Below are positions 62,872 through 64,000 of a DNA stretch of 64,000 nt, piece after piece (within the stretch, counting starts at the first letter, position 1; each line of letters opens with the position of its first letter). The translations under genes were made by a program, and so were the position numbers. Under the pieces are notes generated by a model, which was given only the letters and a program-made list of their open reading frames with translations, was not told the origin of the DNA and did no database searches. Source of the DNA: Microbacterium sp. AZCO (lineage in GTDB: Bacteria; Actinomycetota; Actinomycetes; Actinomycetales; Microbacteriaceae); contig NZ_CP154857.1 of the NCBI RefSeq assembly GCF_039614715.1, positions 2,542,001 through 2,606,000 of the forward strand, given 5' to 3'.

Positions 62872-63668
62872 CCGCGCTCGCCGCCCCGGCCCCGCTCGCC
62901 CGGCCCCGCATCGCAGGGCTCACGGCTGAGTCCGTCTTCGTCCGGCGGAGCCTCACGCACTCGCTGCGTGACGGGGAGTCGCTCTCCATGGCGATCATGC
63001 TCCCCGTCATGCTGATGCTGCTGTTCACCTGGGTGTTCGGCAATGCGATCGACCCGTCGGGCGGGTACGTCGACTACGTCGTGCCGGGGATCATCCTCCT
63101 GTGCGCCGGCTTCGGCGCAGCCTCGACGGCCGTCTACGTCGCACGCGACATGTCGACGGGCATCATCGACCGGTTCCGCACGATGCCCCTCCGCTCGAGT
63201 GCGGTGCTGACCGGCCACGTCGTCGCAAGCCTCGCCCGCAACCTCCTCGCGACCGCCGTCGTGATCGGCGTGGCACTCCTCGTGGGCTTCCGGCCCACAG
63301 CGGGCTTCTGGGGGTGGGCGGGGGCGATCGGCATGATCGCGCTCTACATCCTGACGATCACCTACCTGTTCGCGGCGATCGGGCTCGCGGCGGGCAGCCC
63401 CGAGGCGGCCAGTGGCTACGGCTTCATCATCCTGTTCGTGCCGTATCTGTCGAGCGCCTTCGTGCCCGTCGAGACGATGCCGGACTGGTTGCAGTGGATC
63501 GCCGAGAACCAGCCGGTCACGCCCATCATCGAGACGATCCGCGGCCTCCTCATGGGTACCCCCGTCGGCGACGAGGCGTGGTGGGCGCTCTTCTGGTGCC
63601 TGCTGATCCTCACGATCTCGTTCGTGTGGGGGGCATGGCTGTTCCGGCGCAAGGCCGGCCGGCGTTGA
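62868..63668 (+). CDS. DrrB-type ABC-2 permease
   Basis: The 266-residue product has six helices of the ABC-2 family: AIMLPVMLMLLFTWVFGNAI, YVVPGIILLCAGFGAASTAV, LLATAVVIGVALLVGF, IALYILTITYLFAAIGLA and ISFVWGAWLF. The family motif TGIIDRFRTMPLRSSAVLTG appears between helices 2 and 3, and FVPVETMPDWLQWIAENQPV is the usual extracellular segment. It exports an unknown hydrophobic compound with the preceding ATPase under control of the divergent TetR. Confidence 0.93.
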   Translation: MTALAAPAPLARPRIAGLTAESVFVRRSLTHSLRDGESLSMAIMLPVMLMLLFTWVFGNAIDPSGGYVDYVVPGIILLCAGFGAASTAVYVARDMSTGIIDRFRTMPLRSSAVLTGHVVASLARNLLATAVVIGVALLVGFRPTAGFWGWAGAIGMIALYILTITYLFAAIGLAAGSPEAASGYGFIILFVPYLSSAFVPVETMPDWLQWIAENQPVTPIIETIRGLLMGTPVGDEAWWALFWCLLILTISFVWGAWLFRRKAGRR

Positions 63669-63675
63669 GCCGGCC
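63657..63675 (+). terminator. Hairpin at the end of the permease gene
   Basis: GGCCGGC (63657-63663) and GCCGGCC (63669-63675) pair around GTTGA, overlapping the stop codon. No T-run follows. Confidence 0.4.
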
Positions 63676-63684
63676 GCAGATTCC

Positions 63685-63701
63685 CAGCTGATCCATAGCT
63701 G
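63685..63701. promoter_or_regulatory. Short inverted repeat before the last gene
   Basis: CAGCT (63685-63689) and AGCTG (63697-63701) flank a 7-bp centre about 45 bp before the ATG at 63743. A possible regulator site, without further support. Confidence 0.25.
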
Positions 63702-63742
63702 TCTCTGCGCCTCTGCAGGGGGCGGGCGGCTCCACTGTCAGC

Positions 63743-64000
63743 ATGGACGACCAGACTCGTCAGCCGGCAGCGGAGCCGGCCGGCCCCCAGCATCCCCTCC
63801 CGTCCGATCCCGCGACGCACCCGACAGTGCCGTATCCGACCGGCGAGCAGAGCGGCGGCCCGTACGCGGGCGACTTCCACGCCACGGGCGCTCACCCGGC
63901 GGGGGCGTATCCGGCGGCCGCGTATCCGATCGGCGCCTACCCGGTCGGAGCCCCGCAGCCGGTCGCGTACCCCGGCGCCTACCCCTCCGCGGCTCCTCAG
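63743..64000 (+). CDS. Proline-rich protein N-terminus (3' partial)
   Basis: The first 86 codons are open to the window end. The sequence MDDQTRQPAAEPAGPQHPLP continues into Pro/Tyr/Ala/Gly repeats (PAGAYPAAAYPIGAYPVGAP). Such cytosolic tails in actinobacteria commonly precede a membrane helix and an extracellular domain, for example in trypsin-like (HtrA/PepD-type) proteases or DUF-type membrane proteins. Nothing visible decides between these. Confidence 0.6.
   Translation, partial: MDDQTRQPAAEPAGPQHPLPSDPATHPTVPYPTGEQSGGPYAGDFHATGAHPAGAYPAAAYPIGAYPVGAPQPVAYPGAYPSAAPQ

Noticed and set aside
1..64000. tRNA or rRNA genes
   Set aside because: No cloverleaf, CCA end or rRNA-like segment was recognised on either strand by eye.

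Overview
The window is chromosomal DNA from a high-GC Gram-positive actinobacterium, most likely Microbacteriaceae close to Microbacterium. This rests on about 70% GC with strong G/C third positions, a short non-bacterial-type AspRS, the tiny ribosomal protein bS22 next to a BldC-like HTH gene, a System II cytochrome c assembly operon, menaquinone and F420-type enzymes, and many start codons that lie 6-8 nt after a TANNNT box (leaderless style). The genus is inferred, not proven.

Layout. 1-2.3 kb: 3' part of an ECF-type transporter gene (two ABC ATPase domains fused to a membrane S component). 2.4-6.0 kb: metH on the minus strand. 6.0-8.2 kb: an F420-type LLM oxidoreductase, a HAAS-type membrane protein and its PadR regulator. 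8.4-10.0 kb: menC and a TetR regulator. 10.2-15.0 kb: an MMPL exporter carrying a degenerate ABC-ATPase-like tail, translationally coupled to a YhgE/Pip membrane protein, with a double operator in front. 15.3-47.3 kb: one uninterrupted minus-strand gene of about 32 kb encoding a secreted protein of about 10,683 residues. 47.6-52.5 kb: a cytochrome c biogenesis operon (phosphatase, tlpA/resA, ccdA, resB, ccsB). 52.5-56.1 kb: two membrane proteins, aspS and a protein phosphatase. 56.2-57.1 kb: an IS5-type insertion sequence. 57.1-59.5 kb: an extracellular alpha-amylase with three starch-binding modules under a LacI-type operator. 59.8-61.9 kb: glutaredoxin-like, rhodanese, bS22, HTH and TetR genes. 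62.0-63.7 kb: a DrrAB-type ABC exporter divergent from that TetR gene. The last gene runs off the end.

The most striking object is the giant gene. It reads as a modular surface or secreted protein: Sec signal, Pro/Ala linker, thousands of residues of beta-strand repeats interrupted by three chitin-binding-like modules and by a tail-fibre-like insert, then Calx-beta-like, RTX calcium-binding and lectin-like (LamG-type) modules and a terminal Calx-beta domain. No LPXTG anchor or type I secretion genes are visible.

Other notable points are small inverted-repeat elements of 66-88 bp, two of them sitting in frame inside coding regions; an IS whose CTAG target contains the amylase stop codon; a near-identical duplication of a starch-binding module; a pseudo-ATPase fused to an MMPL pump; and heavy over-use of the heptamer GGATGCC/GGCATCC, even at the cost of rare codons.
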